Assembly (NCBI RefSeq): GCF_000165425.1
Contig: NW_001799031.1
Coordinates: 1,153-65,152 of the forward strand
Direction: 5' to 3'
Origin: Paramecium tetraurelia
Lineage: Eukaryota; Ciliophora; Oligohymenophorea; Peniculida; Parameciidae
Length of the DNA stretch: 64,000 nt
In this document: in pieces, positions 46,990-60,200 of the stretch
How the letters are laid out: every line of letters begins with the position of its first letter
Position numbering within the stretch: position 1 is the stretch's first letter
Program-made: the position numbers and the translations under genes
Notes under the pieces: generated by a model
The model's database searches: none
Seen by the model: only the letters and a program-made list of their open reading frames with translations
Told to the model about the DNA's origin: nothing

Positions 46990-47830
46990 ATTACTATTAT
47001 ATTAATTCTTCTGCATTAATTGCATGATTGTTAGTATCATAATATTTAATAAAGATTATAAATTTATACAGTAAGATAATTTATCTATACATTATAGATA
47101 AAATTAATTGAAATCATATGCGAAGTTTTTGACTACTTGAATGAAGAAGGAAAGAATAATATTTCATTTGATAATAATGATTATTTCAATTTCAAAGATG
47201 AATAACCATTACTTATATTAGAAAGTAGCATAAAAATGTTAAAAAGTGGGAATATAGATATAATTACAAACATCAGATATAATAATTCTTAATTTATTCA
47301 ATGGAATTATACTTTATTTGAATTTTATAAGAAACTAGAAAGTATATACTTTTTTTATTAATCGCTTATTTTGATTAATCCAATTTTGGATATAACTGAA
47401 ATTAAAAAATTAATAAACATAAACATTTAGTTTATTAGTGCTAGATGAATGAGAAGTCATTTAATAGTTTACATCAAATGGAGTATATTTTAATTAAGAA
47501 GGATAAACAATTATTTTAGCATTATTTTATATAAAATATTTAAATAGGATTCAATTCATAACCAAGCCTTAAATTAAGCAACAATTATAATATCAAAATA
47601 ATTTAATAGGTGAACTATAAAAATTAAATAAAAACTAATTTGATTTAAATAAGAGCATATTAATAATAGAGTACCAATTAATATTTACCATAATTATAAA
47701 AATAAACTAGACTTAAACAATATAACTAGAAAATTTGCATCTAAATTTCATAATGTATTTAAATCTGATAAGAATATTTACTGATTCAGGTGAATTTAGA
47801 ACTGATTTATGAAATAGACTATTTTTATTA
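46990..47830 (+). pseudogene. Degenerate gene fragment
   Basis: Extremely AT-rich but coding-like sequence (EVFDYLNEEGKNNISFD, SSIKMLKSGNIDII, MNEKSFNSLHQMEYILIKK) without a convincing start. A plausible 27-nt intron lies near 47072-47098. The first part stops at a TGA near 47448; a one-base skip leads into another open stretch to about 47772. It resembles an old, truncated gene. No family is recognised. Confidence 0.3.
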
Positions 47831-47961
47831 TATCTTCAGTCTCTTTCATATCTGATTTATACGGATCTCATAATTTCATCTCATATTCTTTCATATATAG
47901 AAATATTTCTTATTTAATATTCTTTTATTAATTTTATATATAATTTTAATTGAATTGTTTA

Positions 47962-49545
47962 ATGGATATTAATACAGAGGAACCTGAGATAGGTAAATAC
48001 TATTGATTATTTTGCAGGAAAAAAAGTGTGTGTTGAGCCTGTAAATCCGCCACTACGATTACCTACAAAAGTTGATATAAGCGTGGTACGATATTATAAT
48101 ATTGAAGATTGATCACGAAACACCTAAAAAGTATTTCAAATTAAAAACTCTCTAAAATTTGTTAATGTGGTTATTTTGCAAGAATCAAGTGAACCCACTA
48201 TGGCTGACTGTGACTGTAAAATTTTGAATCAATAAAATAGAATAAGCATTTAATAAGATGTGGAGTAGGTGATGAACTTGAATTTCGGGTTAAATTTGGA
48301 GACGTCTAAATATTTATCTTCCTTTAGTCAGAAGGACAAGATTGTGTATTTCAAAGAATTGGAGTAGGGGAAGGGAAACTTTTGGCAGTCACTATTTTAC
48401 ACGAGGTATCACGAGGACCCAGTATTCCAAACATAAAAGCAATAATAACAGGATCCATAGAGTGGTTTACAAGAGGAACAAATTTACAATCAATATAGGA
48501 ATTTCATCTTAAACAAGGAATAACTTAAATTGAACTTTTACCCAATTGATGAAAATATCTATCACGATTATGTGAAATTGGATGGGGAAGTGTAGACTAA
48601 GAGGATGAACATATTTGCAATGGATTGCGAGATGGTGCAGACAGAAAATAAATTAGAACTTGCGAGAGTGTCGATAGTAGATTACAATTACAAAGTTGTG
48701 CTTGATGTATTGGTCAAACCATAAACAAAGATCTTGGATTACAACACTAAGTATTCAAAGAATAAATTAATCCTGTAGATATAGCGGCATAACTGAGGAT
48801 ATGTTGAGTAATGTTACTGTTACTTTGGCAGAGGCATAAAAGATGGTGAAATCTATTTTGGATGAAGATTCAATTTTGATTGGTCATTCTTTGGAGAATG
48901 ATTTGAATGCTTTGTAGATAATTCATCATAAATGTGTGGATACGAGTGTGCTTTACATGACAGAAAGTAACAGAAAGTTATCATTAAAAAACCTTGCATA
49001 TAAATATTTAAATTTATCTATTTAAAAGGTAAATGAATCTATTGAAATTATAGGACACTCACGATTCGAATGAGGATGCCAAAATCGCATTGTCCTTGGC
49101 AAAGCTAAGAATTGAAATTTTGGATCACTTTCCAAGCACTTTGTTTACTCAATAATAAACTGCTACTCCGGATGTCTTAATTTAGCTTAAGAAGTTGGGA
49201 GGCTTACATCTAGTGGAATTGAAATCGGAAGTAGAATTCCTGTTAAAATACGACGTTGGTTTTGAGGATGTCGAATAGATCACCGATGAAAAAAGTAATT
49301 AAACCTCCAAAATCAAATAGAAATGTAGAGGATGGCTGAATTGCTTCGATAGAGGAATGCTAATGCTGTGAATCCCAAATTAATCTTTGCTCAGATACAC
49401 AACAACTTCGAGGGTTTCGAATCGTCTTTTTAGAACATGTATAATTTGGCCCCTTCTTAGACAAGTATTTTGTTACATTAAATTTTAAGTATTTATACTG
49501 TCAATTGGAGGAGAATAGTAATAATTTCTGTTAATTACCAAATGA
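47962..49545 (+). CDS. DEDDh 3'-5' RNA exonuclease, REXO/Rex1-like
   Basis: Exonuclease of the REX family, which trims rRNA, tRNA or other RNA 3' ends. The DEDDh core is clear: AMDCEMVQT (Asp and Glu), KYSGITEDML, GHSLENDLNALQ (Asp) and HDSNEDAKIAL (His and Asp). Introns: 25 nt near 47994 (CAG), 28 nt near 48752, 25 nt near 49028, 26 nt near 49294 and 25 nt at 49465-49489, which ends AAG and leads to a short tail (TIFILSIGGEQQQ). One problem remains: an in-frame TGA near 48110 separates the first 40 residues from the rest, and no short intron removes it cleanly. The start could instead be the Met at about 48199. Confidence 0.82.
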
Positions 49546-49801
49546 TAGTGCTTATTATTCATCTATAATTATTATTGATATGTTATTTGTGTATCTCGTT
49601 TCGTATTGATCTTATTTAGCAAATTGAATGTTCTTCACTAAGTTCTAACATTTTTTCTTTTCTATTTTATTGATCATTTATTATTCTAAGCTACTAAATA
49701 AAGGTTTTAAGCAAAAATGATTATAACCATATCTGCTAATTTAAGGTCGGTACATTTGTCCAGTAATCAAATAATTAAAAAATAAAATTAAATAAGGTTG
49801 A

Positions 49802-50207
49802 ATGGCAGAACGAAATGTAAGCGAAAATTCACTTGATTCAAAATGGCAGAGTAAGACTCAAAGCACGAAAGAAGACAAAATAACCAGTCTTTTAATTAGG
49901 CCTTACAACTACAATTGTAATTATTGAATATTAATATTAGGCTAATTAGACTAATATAATGTGAAATTATGTGGATTAGTATTCGACGCCATTGGAGTCC
50001 CAGATTTTTTTATATAAAGTGACCATGTGTAGAACAGGCAAACAGATGTCTTATAATGATTACAGATTATTCGTTATTTTATTGTTCCAAAGTCTTTGGG
50101 CCTAATATTTCTTGTTCTTCATAACTTCCTCATTTGTGAAAATCAGGAAAGTTGTTCATTTCTGGATTGTTGACAATAATGATTAACGATGTCATAAGAA
50201 ATTTTGA
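49802..50207 (+). CDS. Small membrane protein, provisional
   Basis: About 126 residues after removing a 24-nt intron near 49919 (GTAATTATTGAATATTAATATTAG). The N-terminal half is soluble and Ser/Lys rich; the C-terminal half has one long hydrophobic helix (RLFVILLFQSLWAQYFLFFITS). A one-base skip near 50047 is required to enter the membrane part, which also starts with its own Met. The family is unknown; the gene could be broken. Confidence 0.4.
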
Positions 50208-50536
50208 TCATGATCAAAAATTTTAAAAACTCTAGAAAATACTTTTAGAAAGCTGATAAAATGATGTTGAAGAACTCTAATAATATATAAATTTATAATC
50301 CCATTAAATCAATCTAAGATTGAGTTCTCGATTGAAGGTAATTGAACCCAAAAATTATATTATTAATTATTTCTTTGACATATTAATCATTTCATTTTTT
50401 GATTGCTGAACCTTCCTAATAAATAAGAAAACTTTAGGAAAAAAACCAAGATTTAAAAAATGGAGGGATCATTTTATTTAAAAAGAAGGCTGAGACATAG
50501 CTTTTTGAGATTTTTATTTTTATAATATTAATTTAA
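50208..50536. other. Intergenic stretch
   Basis: AT-rich and without a supportable frame or RNA. It should contain the SHIPPO gene promoter. Confidence 0.5.
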
Positions 50537-51517
50537 ATGGCCGAAACGAAAGAGGAAGTTAAAGCATAACCCAAAGTATATGCTTATGCCGATCTAATCG
50601 AATTCGAGAATAAGCAAGCCTTTAGTTCAATAGGGAAGATGCCACTATCAAACAAATAGACACTGCCGAGTTTTAGTTTTGGCTCAGCTGAACGTGCAAA
50701 TTAAGCGAAACTTTATCACAACAAAGAACTTGCGAGAATAGATTTTGCAGGTAAGAGAATTATGTATAAGATCAAAGGCAAGGCTAGTCCTGGACCTGTG
50801 TACAATGTAAGAGGAGGAGATCATTTTTATTACACTTAAGATGCGAATACTAAATTCGGAACTGATGCGCGTAATACTTTGGGCACAGGAGCGAAGTTTG
50901 ATTACTATCAAAGGAAGGACGTGGATGTAAACTTGAAGTTAAATAGTTATAGTTTGAACCTCAAGAAGCAGATTTGATTCGAAAACCCAAATATCCAAAC
51001 GTTAAGATTGGATTGGAATCCAGAGTATGCTTCTGATATATTAAGTTCCCTCCCGAAAAAAGATTAAAGGGAACTCCTGGTCCTCAATACGACCCAGCGA
51101 TTAAGCCTGAGGTGCCCACTCCTGCTCAATATTCATTTGGATATAGGAGGGACATCCCAGGGGCATCAGCCTTGGCTCCCACTTGTTCAACCCCAGTGAT
51201 CGTGGGGCCAGGAGCGTACTTGTAGAAGCCTCCTGCAAATACAAGTAATTTGGAGGATGCTCCTCATTGGACTTTACCTAAGGGCCCCAAGTTAGGGAAG
51301 ATCTTCGAAGGGTGGGATAAGAATCAGACCTACGACACAAAACAGTAATGTTAATGAGATAAAAAGGATTGCTGTAGGAGTGCAAGTGAATTCTAAGAAA
51401 AAGTCGTATCCAGCATTCAGTGTGGGGAAGTCTACTAGGGAAGCGAAGGTTGGACACTTCACGTAATTAATGGTCAAGGTTCCATCGAAGGTACACATAC
51501 CCCATCCAAAAATATGA
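50537..51517 (+). CDS. SHIPPO/ODF3-type ciliary protein
   Basis: A 303-residue protein with several Pro-Gly-Pro repeats of the SHIPPO type: KASPGPVYNV, KGTPGPQYDP, TPAQYSFGY and VIVGPGAYLQKP. These proteins coat or fill sperm-tail and ciliary microtubules. Introns are 50926-50951 (26 nt, TAG), 51025-51045 (21 nt, AAG) and 51345-51366 (22 nt, AAG). The last two are well supported because they remove TGAs and join repeat units cleanly. The C-terminus (SYPAFSVGKSTREA ... PHPKI) is another half-repeat. Which paralogue it is cannot be told. Confidence 0.87.
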
Positions 51518-51573
51518 TTATTTAAAGATTTCATATTAAGAATATATATATATTAAATATATTAATAAAAATA

Positions 51574-52247
51574 ATGCAAAAATATTTAGGTGCTATCTAC
51601 TACTAATTCAGATACTTGATGGGCCGTGCTTTCAAAGAGACTGGGTTGTGTAAGTGAGCATATGTCTAAACTATTTAGATTTTGATCAATACGGGTCTCG
51701 TTTATCCAATGACATTGCTTGGTTAGAGCCATTATCAAGACACAGGAAGATTATGCCGTTATTTGCATTCTACAAACCCAGAATAAGTGAATCAGCCAAC
51801 ATTCAAGACAATGCGAGTTTGATTGGTCAAGTGAACCTTGGAGAGAATGTGCAAATTGGATATGGAGCAATCCTGAGAGCCGATGATTAAGCCATTAGAA
51901 TAGGTTCTAACAGTGTGGTTGGTGACAACACCTCAATCCAATGCTCCAGAACTCGACTACCCACAAATGTATTGGCAAGTGTAACCATTGGTATGACTTG
52001 TTGATTTGATCTCTTAGGCCAAAGTGTTACCATCGGAGATAGTTGCATTATCAACAATTCAATCATTGACGACAACGTTACCATTGGATCTAGAACACTT
52101 ATACTTGATGGTGTTCAAATCGAAAGGGGATCATAAATTGCTGAAGATAGTGTTGTACCTCCAGGAAGATTGATACCTTCTGGTTAATTATGGGCAGGCA
52201 ATCCAGTGTAATTTGTTAGAAACTTGAACGAAAAGTAGATCAATTGA
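51574..52247 (+). CDS. Gamma-carbonic-anhydrase-like protein, zinc ligands lost
   Basis: The 205-residue protein has a left-handed beta-helix of hexapeptide repeats (for example ASLIGQVNLGENVQIGYGA and NVTIGSRTLILDG). The N-terminus (GRAFKETGLYFDQYGSRL) matches mitochondrial gamma-CA subunits, which in many eukaryotes belong to respiratory complex I. The three zinc histidines of active enzymes are replaced: the 'VHVA' position reads TSIQCSR, and the 'GHSAVLHG' positions read GDSCIINN. I infer a structural subunit without hydration activity. Two introns, 29 and 27 nt, both GTA...TAG, are needed. It is convergent with the TBC gene, with 24 bp between the stops. Confidence 0.88.
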
Positions 52248-52271
52248 AATCATAATATAATAAATATAATA

Positions 52272-53441
52272 TCAGTATAAATCAAATATGGTCTTCATAT
52301 AAAATTAAACATGTTTTCTGTAGGTTTAGATGTTTTCGAAATGAGACAGCAAGTCTAATAGTTATGATGGTTTGCTTTTCCTCATCTTCATAGCCAATCT
52401 TGAGATCAACTACCTATCAATAGTGTGTTTCTGTTTTGCTGCGTAAATCAATTCACCAACATTGAATTATAATATGCTACTTTCGTGACCTTAAAAATTA
52501 AATCCATAATCCTCCTCCTTAAACTATTCTAATTGTTTGTATGTCACATCAATGAAACCTAATATTAATTCAGGAATGCCTCGAATCATTCCCCTTACCA
52601 TCAGATAATCCCAGCATCTAATGCAATCATCTAACTTGAACACATATATGAACAGTGATAAAATCATTTTGCTAATCCAGAGTGAATCATTCACATCTTT
52701 TAGTTTCAGTTTTGGAAACTTCTTACGAATTAGATGATGTATCAATTTAATGAAAAAGAAATGTAGTGGCATATCATGACAAAAGTTAAAGCATAGTAAA
52801 TGTTTTTCATTGGTTAGCATTTACATAAAGCATTGGAAAGTCTTGTGTTCATCACAGCCAGACACTATCAATGCCAAAGCACAGACAAAGTTCATTCCTT
52901 AACAATAACCCACTCCTGGCAATGCATTTGATATGGCACATAGAATTCGCTTGAGTTGTTCTTGGCCACAACTCTCATGTTTGAATAGAGCATGATTGAC
53001 CAGAGTTCTATCAATATCTTTTAGAATGCTTTTGACATCCAAAGGCTTGTATTCCAAGTATTTCTCATAGGACAATTGGATTTGTCCATTAGTAAGAAGT
53101 GCATTCCAAGTGGCCCATCTATATTATTTGGGGGGTCCCAGAAGCACTAGTTCTTCGAATTCTGGTTTATTGCATAATAGATTGATGGTGGTTTGGATGT
53201 CATCGACATAATTCAAGGTGGCAATGGCTTGGGCCCATCTTTAGGCTGAATGTTCGTTCTTATAATGAGGGATTGCGGGTCCACATTGAACCATCTTAAA
53301 AAAATTAGCATTTTCCTTGTCCATTAATGATTGGACACAGGAGCCTGATTTTAGATCTTCTCTTCTCCATTTGGTGTCTGGAGATCCTTGGCGAGTTGGA
53401 TTGTTTTGTATTTCTCCTAAGCAGACATTGTTGTTTCCCAT
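52272..53441 (-). CDS. TBC-domain Rab GTPase-activating protein
   Basis: A 389-residue intronless protein that would switch off a Rab GTPase in vesicle traffic. The TBC core is recognisable: GPPKQYRWATWNALL, then the arginine finger in ILKDIDRTL, the glutamine finger in GYCQGMNF, and later IPELILGFID-type helices. Both catalytic fingers are present, so GAP activity is expected. The N-terminus MGNNNVC has a Gly-2 and a nearby Cys that might be lipidated, though position 6 is not the preferred Ser or Thr. The target Rab is unknown. Confidence 0.9.
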
Positions 53442-53567
53442 TGACTAGATAAATAAAATTAATGATAAAATTAAACAATAATTGTAATATAAACTAATCA
53501 ATATTCAAATCTGATTATGCATAAATTTGAAACACATGCGAATTATTATAATATTAATACAATAATA

Positions 53568-53855
53568 TCATTTAATCATTTTTGCATCATAACCAGTGCC
53601 TGGAGCCAAAACCTTGATTCTGGGAACTCGAGGGAATGAGTGCACATAATTTTTCCAATCCTACCTGTAATTGTGGGTCTAGTAGAATGGGGTGGCAGGT
53701 TTCTGGTATTGATATGACTATCTGCTTGCACTCGTGAATCCTGCCGAGTTGACTCTTTGGAGGGGCGCTTAGTTAGTGATGCCTGTCGATTTAAATGGCT
53801 ATTTGGTAATCCCAGAAGGAACACGAACAACAGCAAGAGTTTACTGTTTTTGCAT
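53568..53855 (-). CDS. Small uncharacterised protein, 95 residues
   Basis: Two overlapping frames are open here. I prefer the one starting at 53855 (MQKQQTLAVVRVPSGITKQ), because it uses TAA/TAG as Gln at several points and has a Tyr/Pro/Gly-rich pattern (YQYQKPATPFYQTHNYRQD, APGTGYD) like ciliary microtubule-associated proteins. The other frame (53575-53875) would give a Leu-rich N-terminus. No family is recognised. The gene is divergent from the mitochondrial RNA polymerase, with 155 bp between the starts. Confidence 0.55.
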
Positions 53856-54010
53856 AAATTATTTATTAAATACAAATAAGAATAGTTGTCACTTATTCTT
53901 ATTCTAATTAATAATGATTTTCGATTTCACATTTGGAGAGCAAAATTAAATTTAGGATTTGTTCTGTTTAATGAGTGTTTTAAACCTGTTAAATAAATTC
54001 ATATTTAATT

Positions 54011-57000
54011 ATGATTATAATTAGAGCCTTCAGAAATACTTTTTGCAGAGCCTCTATTTCAACATCCACAACAACATCATTTCCTCAAGTCTACAGGCAC
54101 AAATCCCAACTCCTGGAAGTGTCAGAATCATGCAAAATTATCAACCAATTGCCACATGAACTCATCGAACAGAGCTGCAATATCATCACCAACCATTTCT
54201 TTCCACTTCATGAAAACTACAAGCGAATCATACCCAAAATCGAGGAAGTCCTCAAGAACCCTTCATTAACCAAAGGCACTCTTTTTTAAGGTCAAGATTC
54301 CCAGTCGATTGCTGAACAGATTTACGAGATGGTCATCTTGATCGTTGATTTTGCAGACAAATTGAACATCGGCTTCTTGACTGGAGACATCCACCCACTC
54401 ACATTCAGTATCATCCAGAGAGAAATCGAAATCACACAAGATGTCGATCTCCTGAATGAGAATCTCAGGAAGTCCCTATTCAATATTGGTAAACAATACA
54501 AATTGCCACTCAATGGTATCAAACACCCCGACAATGAGAACCCTAGGAATTTATTTGAGAGACAATTAATCATTGAATAAGTGTCCAATGAATTGGCACT
54601 TGACAGATTCTAGTAGGTTTTCGATGACTTACAGAAGATGTCCAAGGCACAACATTTGTTTGCTGCCCAGAAATACATTGTGGAATGGTTCCCTAAGTTG
54701 TGCGCCTTGGTCTAGTAGGAGTAGATCCAATGTTTTAGTGACCCCAATAAGGAACAGCAAGGGTACCATTAGTACATCACAGCAATCCAGAGTGAAAAGT
54801 TGGCAATCATAGCTTTGTCTGAGTTGATGAAGGAGTTCATTGAAGCAGCTGTGTTATTCCATGAGGAGAAGACCACTTTGAATTGTTATTAAATAAGAGT
54901 CACTCGTTTGGCGAATAGAATCGGGGAGTAAATAATGAAGCAGCATTTGTATGAAGAGGAGTAGAAGAATCTAAGAAGGAAAAGCAAGGAAGACATTTAG
55001 AAGATGATAGAAGAAGGAACCGTACCTTAAGATTAGTCGGAGGAGGAAATCTAAAATTAGAAGGAACTTTTCTATAAGCAGGCAGTGGTCAAGGCTGGAA
55101 AGTTGTTGAAGACTCAATAGGAGAAATTAAGAGAGAGAATTAGGAATAACAGAGTATATTTGGCTAAGTACGGTTAGGCCATGCCAAAGGATATTGCTGC
55201 TTAAATTGGTATGGTATTGGTGCATTTCTTGGTTGATTCTATTAAATTCAGAAATGAGAACAATTTTTGGGTACCTGTGTTGGTCTAAGGTTACAAGAAA
55301 GTTAAGTAAGATATTGAAGTTGCAATTTTCAATGTGAATCAATTGTTCTTGCACCATCTATCAGCTGGAATGCATAAGGACAATTCATACTTTATGCATC
55401 TCGATAGGGCATTGCCTATGATATATCCTCCAGCTAAGTGGATGGACACTCAAATAGGTGGTTATTACTTGAAGCCTACAAATTTGATTAGAATTTAAGA
55501 TTAATCATTGTAGGAAGAAGCAGCAAAGAGAGCCAATCTCTAAAATCTATATGATATCTTAGACAACATCAGCAAGGTGGCTTGGAGAGTAAACAACAAG
55601 GTTTTGAATATTGCCATGTAAGTGTGGGAGTAAGGTGGAGGAATTGCTGAAGTTCCAAAAAGACAGCATGATAAGACCTATGTTTTCGAACATCAAATCA
55701 AAGAGTGTAAGTCGTATGAAGAGAAATATCAATTGTTGAAAATGATACAATCACAGAGAGATCTTTACTCATTGCAATGTGATTTTACATTGAAATTGGG
55801 AGTGGCATTGGCTTTCAATGGATGTTAAAAGATTTACTTCCCACACAATATGGATTTCAGAGGGAGATTGTATCCTATACCTCCTCATCTTAATCACATG
55901 GGTCCAGATATTGCAAGAGGGTTATTGGAATTCTCAGAAGGGAAGAAACTGGGGAAGAGTGGGTTGAGATGGTTGAAGATTCACTTGGCAAATAAGATGG
56001 GTAAGGACAAGTTATCTATGGAGGACAGAGAAGCTTATGTGGATCAGAATGTAGATTCAATTATTAAATGTGCTGAGGATCCCATAAAATATTAGGATTG
56101 GGCATAATTGGAAGATGCTTGGCAGAGTTTGGCTGCAATGTTTGATTATGTGGCAGCCATCAAGTCACCAAATCCAGAGGAGTATGAGTCTCATTTGCAT
56201 GTTCATTAGGATGGTTCGTGCAATGGTCTACAACATTATGCTGCTTTGGGTAGAGATGTTGAGGGTGCTACCTAAGTGAATCTAGCCAACACTTCTAAGC
56301 CTGGAGACGTTTACACACATGTGGCTGGTATGGTGGAGAGGAGAGTAGAATTTGATGCCAAGGATTCCTTAAGCAAGGATCACATAATTGCTTTAAAATT
56401 GTAGAATCAAATCAAAAGAAAAATAGTTAAATAGACTGTTATGACATCTGTGTATGGAGTCACCTTCATAGGAGCCAGAGAATAAATTCATAGATAATTG
56501 AAGGATAAAGGAATCATTGGGGAGGACGAACATTTGCAATACTAAGCTTCCATTTATTTGGCTCGAATCACATTGGATGCTATTAAAGATCTTTTTGAAG
56601 GAGCTCACAAAATTAAACAATGGCTTATTAAATGTGCTACCATCATATCAAATGAAAACTAGCCAGTGAGTTGGATTACTCCACTTGGCTTGCCTGTCAT
56701 CCAGCCTTATCGTTCCTTAAACAAATACGACGAAGTGAAGACACTGATAAGTAATGTGTCCATCGAATCAGATGCTGCTTATGTAAATATTTGACATTAT
56801 GTTGATAGTTACCAATTAACAAGGTTAAACAGAGATCCGCTTTCCCACCAAACTTCATTCACTCTTTGGATTCAACACATCTTATGTATTCATCTATTGA
56901 GTGTCTCAAATAGTATTAGTTTATGATAAATTATCGTTAGAGGGATAACATTCGCTGCAGTCCATGATAGTTATTGGACTCATGCTTGTAATGTGGACAA

Positions 57001-57172
57001 ATTAAATGAATTGTTGAGAGAACAATTCGTAAGATTGCATTCTCAACCACTTTTGGAGGATTTGAGGGATTCATTTTAGAGAAGATTTCCTCATTTAGAA
57101 TTCCCTCCAATTCCAGAGAGAGGACAGTTTGATTTAGAGAAGGTCAAATAAAGTGTGTATTTTTTTGCTTGA
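54011..57172 (+). CDS. Mitochondrial DNA-directed RNA polymerase, T7-like
   Basis: Single-subunit polymerase that transcribes the mitochondrial genome. The protein has 1035 residues; the first 25 ([18 protein letters not shown]...) look like a mitochondrial presequence. Family motifs are complete: MDFRGRLYP, the catalytic Asp in [18 protein letters not shown], the fingers motif [13 protein letters not shown], and the second catalytic Asp in VHDSYWTHA. Two introns, 26 nt near 56783 and 28 nt near 56911, both near the 3' end, remove TGAs. The middle of the N-terminal extension is coiled coil ([15 protein letters not shown]). Promoter-recognition factors are not encoded nearby. Confidence 0.94.
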
Positions 57173-57297
57173 TATTTTATATATATATATTGATGTGTGT
57201 GATTATGTTGGGTCAATCGAATTGTGTAAGGAACAAAAGTGATATGGATGTACAATAAAGAAGAGAGAGAGATTATATATATTATTATTATTAATTT

Positions 57298-60200
57298 ATG
57301 ATTGACAGAAGACATGAGAAAAAAAAGAGTGATAGTAGTAATACGTTAAGGATCAAAAAGAGAGAGAGTGAGGAAGTGGAACCAAGTAATCTGTTTTAGA
57401 ATTCTGATCGGTTTAATTCTAATCATTCGTAATTCAAGCACTCACTTAATATCTCTGATAAAAGCAGTTTTCTTGGTCTCTAAAATCCTTTGTTATCATA
57501 GGCTAGTATTTCTGACCGAGAAAATCGCAGCAAAAGATATTCTCAAGATGAATTTCAAAACAACCTGGAATTTGAATAACCCATACCTTTGATTCAATTA
57601 CTTGAGCATGAGATCAGACTACGTTGTAGACCGGAACTGCTCAAGTAAACAAAGTGTTAAGGCGATTAAACCGAATAGATTATCGCCAATCCAAAAGCAA
57701 CTCCAGAAATTGACGTAGATCAGGATATTTTACGAAAATACAACAAGCATTACACTCGAAACTACAATAGAGATCCTTATTACATCAAATTGGCCGAACT
57801 ACATGGATACCAAAGAATCAAACACGAGCTTCAGGTAGTCCTTTTTATTTAATTATAGAATTATAACGATCCGTATGCGTTGCTTAATGTGCGAAAGATC
57901 ATTGTTTATATCTCTTTTGTCATCCCCATCTTGGCAAAGACCATTATACATTCCATAGCATTTCAGTTATTGATGACAGTATTGATTCTCTTCAATATCA
58001 CCCTTTATGCAATTGTGAAAACATAACATAGATCGGATACTGATCAAATCGAATAGATCATTACTATCCTCTTTTTCACTGAAATCGGATTGCGTATATT
58101 ATCGCAAGGACTTTTCTTTTCAAAACACGCTTATTTTGTTAATTTCTCAAACATATTCGATTTTTCAATCGTGATGTTGTCAGCCATTAATTTATATAGG
58201 CCAGATATTGTGATAATAGATCTATCGCCTCTTCGTATTATTACTTTGTTGTAATATTTGGGTGATATTTTCGATGGCTTGAGAGTGATGTTGACCGCTT
58301 TAAGACAATCAATCCGATATATATTGGAGGCCTTGGCAATCGTGGGCTTGTTCTCATTGTTCTTTGCCTTAGCGGGAGTGTTCTTGTTTTAGGGATTGTT
58401 CAATTATAGATGTGTGCCTATAAACGAGGAAATTGGGGATGATTGGATTCAATGCAATGTAGATCATTGTCCTGAGGGAATGGAATGCAAATACGTTGAC
58501 GAGACAATCAAGTTGCCCACCTCTTTCAACAATATCATATACTCCTATGGTCAGATTCTGAGAACAATTACGATGGATGATTGGAGTTGGGTGATGTTTT
58601 TCACTATTAGAATATTCAATCCTTGGATTTGGATATATTATTTATTGATAATTTTTGTATGTGGGTTTTTTAGTTTTAATTTGGTTATAGCTGTATTGAA
58701 AACTCATTATGCAGAAGCAACTGAATAGTTTTTTTAATAATAGGAACAGTAAGAAATCAATCAAAAATTATTGGAAGAGAAATAAAACCTAGAGAGAGAT
58801 GTTACTGATGTATTTGATGTTGCAATGCTTCGTCAAATTGGATTTCACAAGACCTTCTAATAATATTATAAATTACTCAATCAACACAAAAAATTAACAC
58901 AATATAAATTAGAGGATTTTCAAACAAAGAATTCTACTCAACCCAGATTGCTATCAGCCAAATAGAGGCTGAACAATAATACAACTGTAAATTATTATGA
59001 TTGATTTCATAGAATAGCTGTTTTGATAAATTGTTTGAATGTTTAAGAGAATTCACGTTAAAAAATATTTTATTAACCAAATTCAAAATTCTCAGCAAGC
59101 AACAAAAATCACTTGTACTCAAGAATTATACTGAGGATGAAGATTAACTTAAAATTTTGGAAGATCTAAACAAATTTGAATTCGCCTAATTATCAAAATA
59201 AGTCAATCCAAAATAATATCAAAAATATACAAGTTTAGAAGATGTGTTACCATCCTTTGCGTATTAATATACTTTCTATATGAAAATAGAAACATTAGAA
59301 TTTCCAAGTAAAATATTGATGAGAAGGTTATCGATTATACCAAATATTAATGTTCCTTCGAATACTTAGTCCCACATAACTAATAAATATTCAGATCCAA
59401 CAACATTAGGAATAGTTTTAAATGTCCCATCAAAAAAAGTTACAGAGCAAAAAAGAAATAGATATTTCAAGATGTAGAATCTTAACGCTCCCACGTTGCT
59501 CACACCATATACATCCGAAATGAGAAGAAAATTGTAAAAGGATTCAACAAGTAAATGCTGAAATCAAAGCATTCCATTCCATTCACAATTCGAAAGTCAA
59601 ATGTTACTTATCTATTTGTTTAAGGGTATTATTTGAGTCATGATAAAATTGCATTTAAAATGAAGTAAAAGATTGAGAAAGAAAAGGTGAACAGTCTCAC
59701 CTTTGATCTTGAATACAAGAAAATGAGAATGAACGAAATTAAAAAAAAGAGGATCATTGATCAAAATTGGTCAGGAAATGAAGTCCTCGACACCTAGTAC
59801 TCAACCTTTAACTTCTAAAATGTTCTAGTGACATTAAATAAAACTGATTTTATAGTTTGGATTAAAGGAGTATCAGGGATATTACAAATCCTGAGGAAAT
59901 ATGTAAATAAAATAGTTTCTAGTAAATTTACTGAGATTGCATTGGATCTCCTTATATTCATAAATTTCACATTTTTAGCAATGTATGGCATAGCTGATGC
60001 ATCCATCATCTCTCAAGTCGAAGATTTCACTACAATAGTGTTATCCATAGAGACATTTCTTCGATATTGCAGTATTTCATTTAAAGAATTATCAAATAAT
60101 AATGAGAGTATTCTATAGACATTGATTGTTATCTTGAACTTTATTGAATTTACAATGAGTGATTATATGACGAAGTTAACTGAACAGAATTTGAGATTGA

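Noticed and set aside
53575-53875. 99-codon minus-strand frame with a Leu-rich start
   Set aside because: The overlapping frame from 53855 has better composition and uses TAA/TAG as Gln; the Leu-rich start looks accidental.
54322-54812. Alternative frames within the RNA polymerase N-terminal extension
   Set aside because: The continuous polymerase frame spans them using TAA/TAG as Gln.
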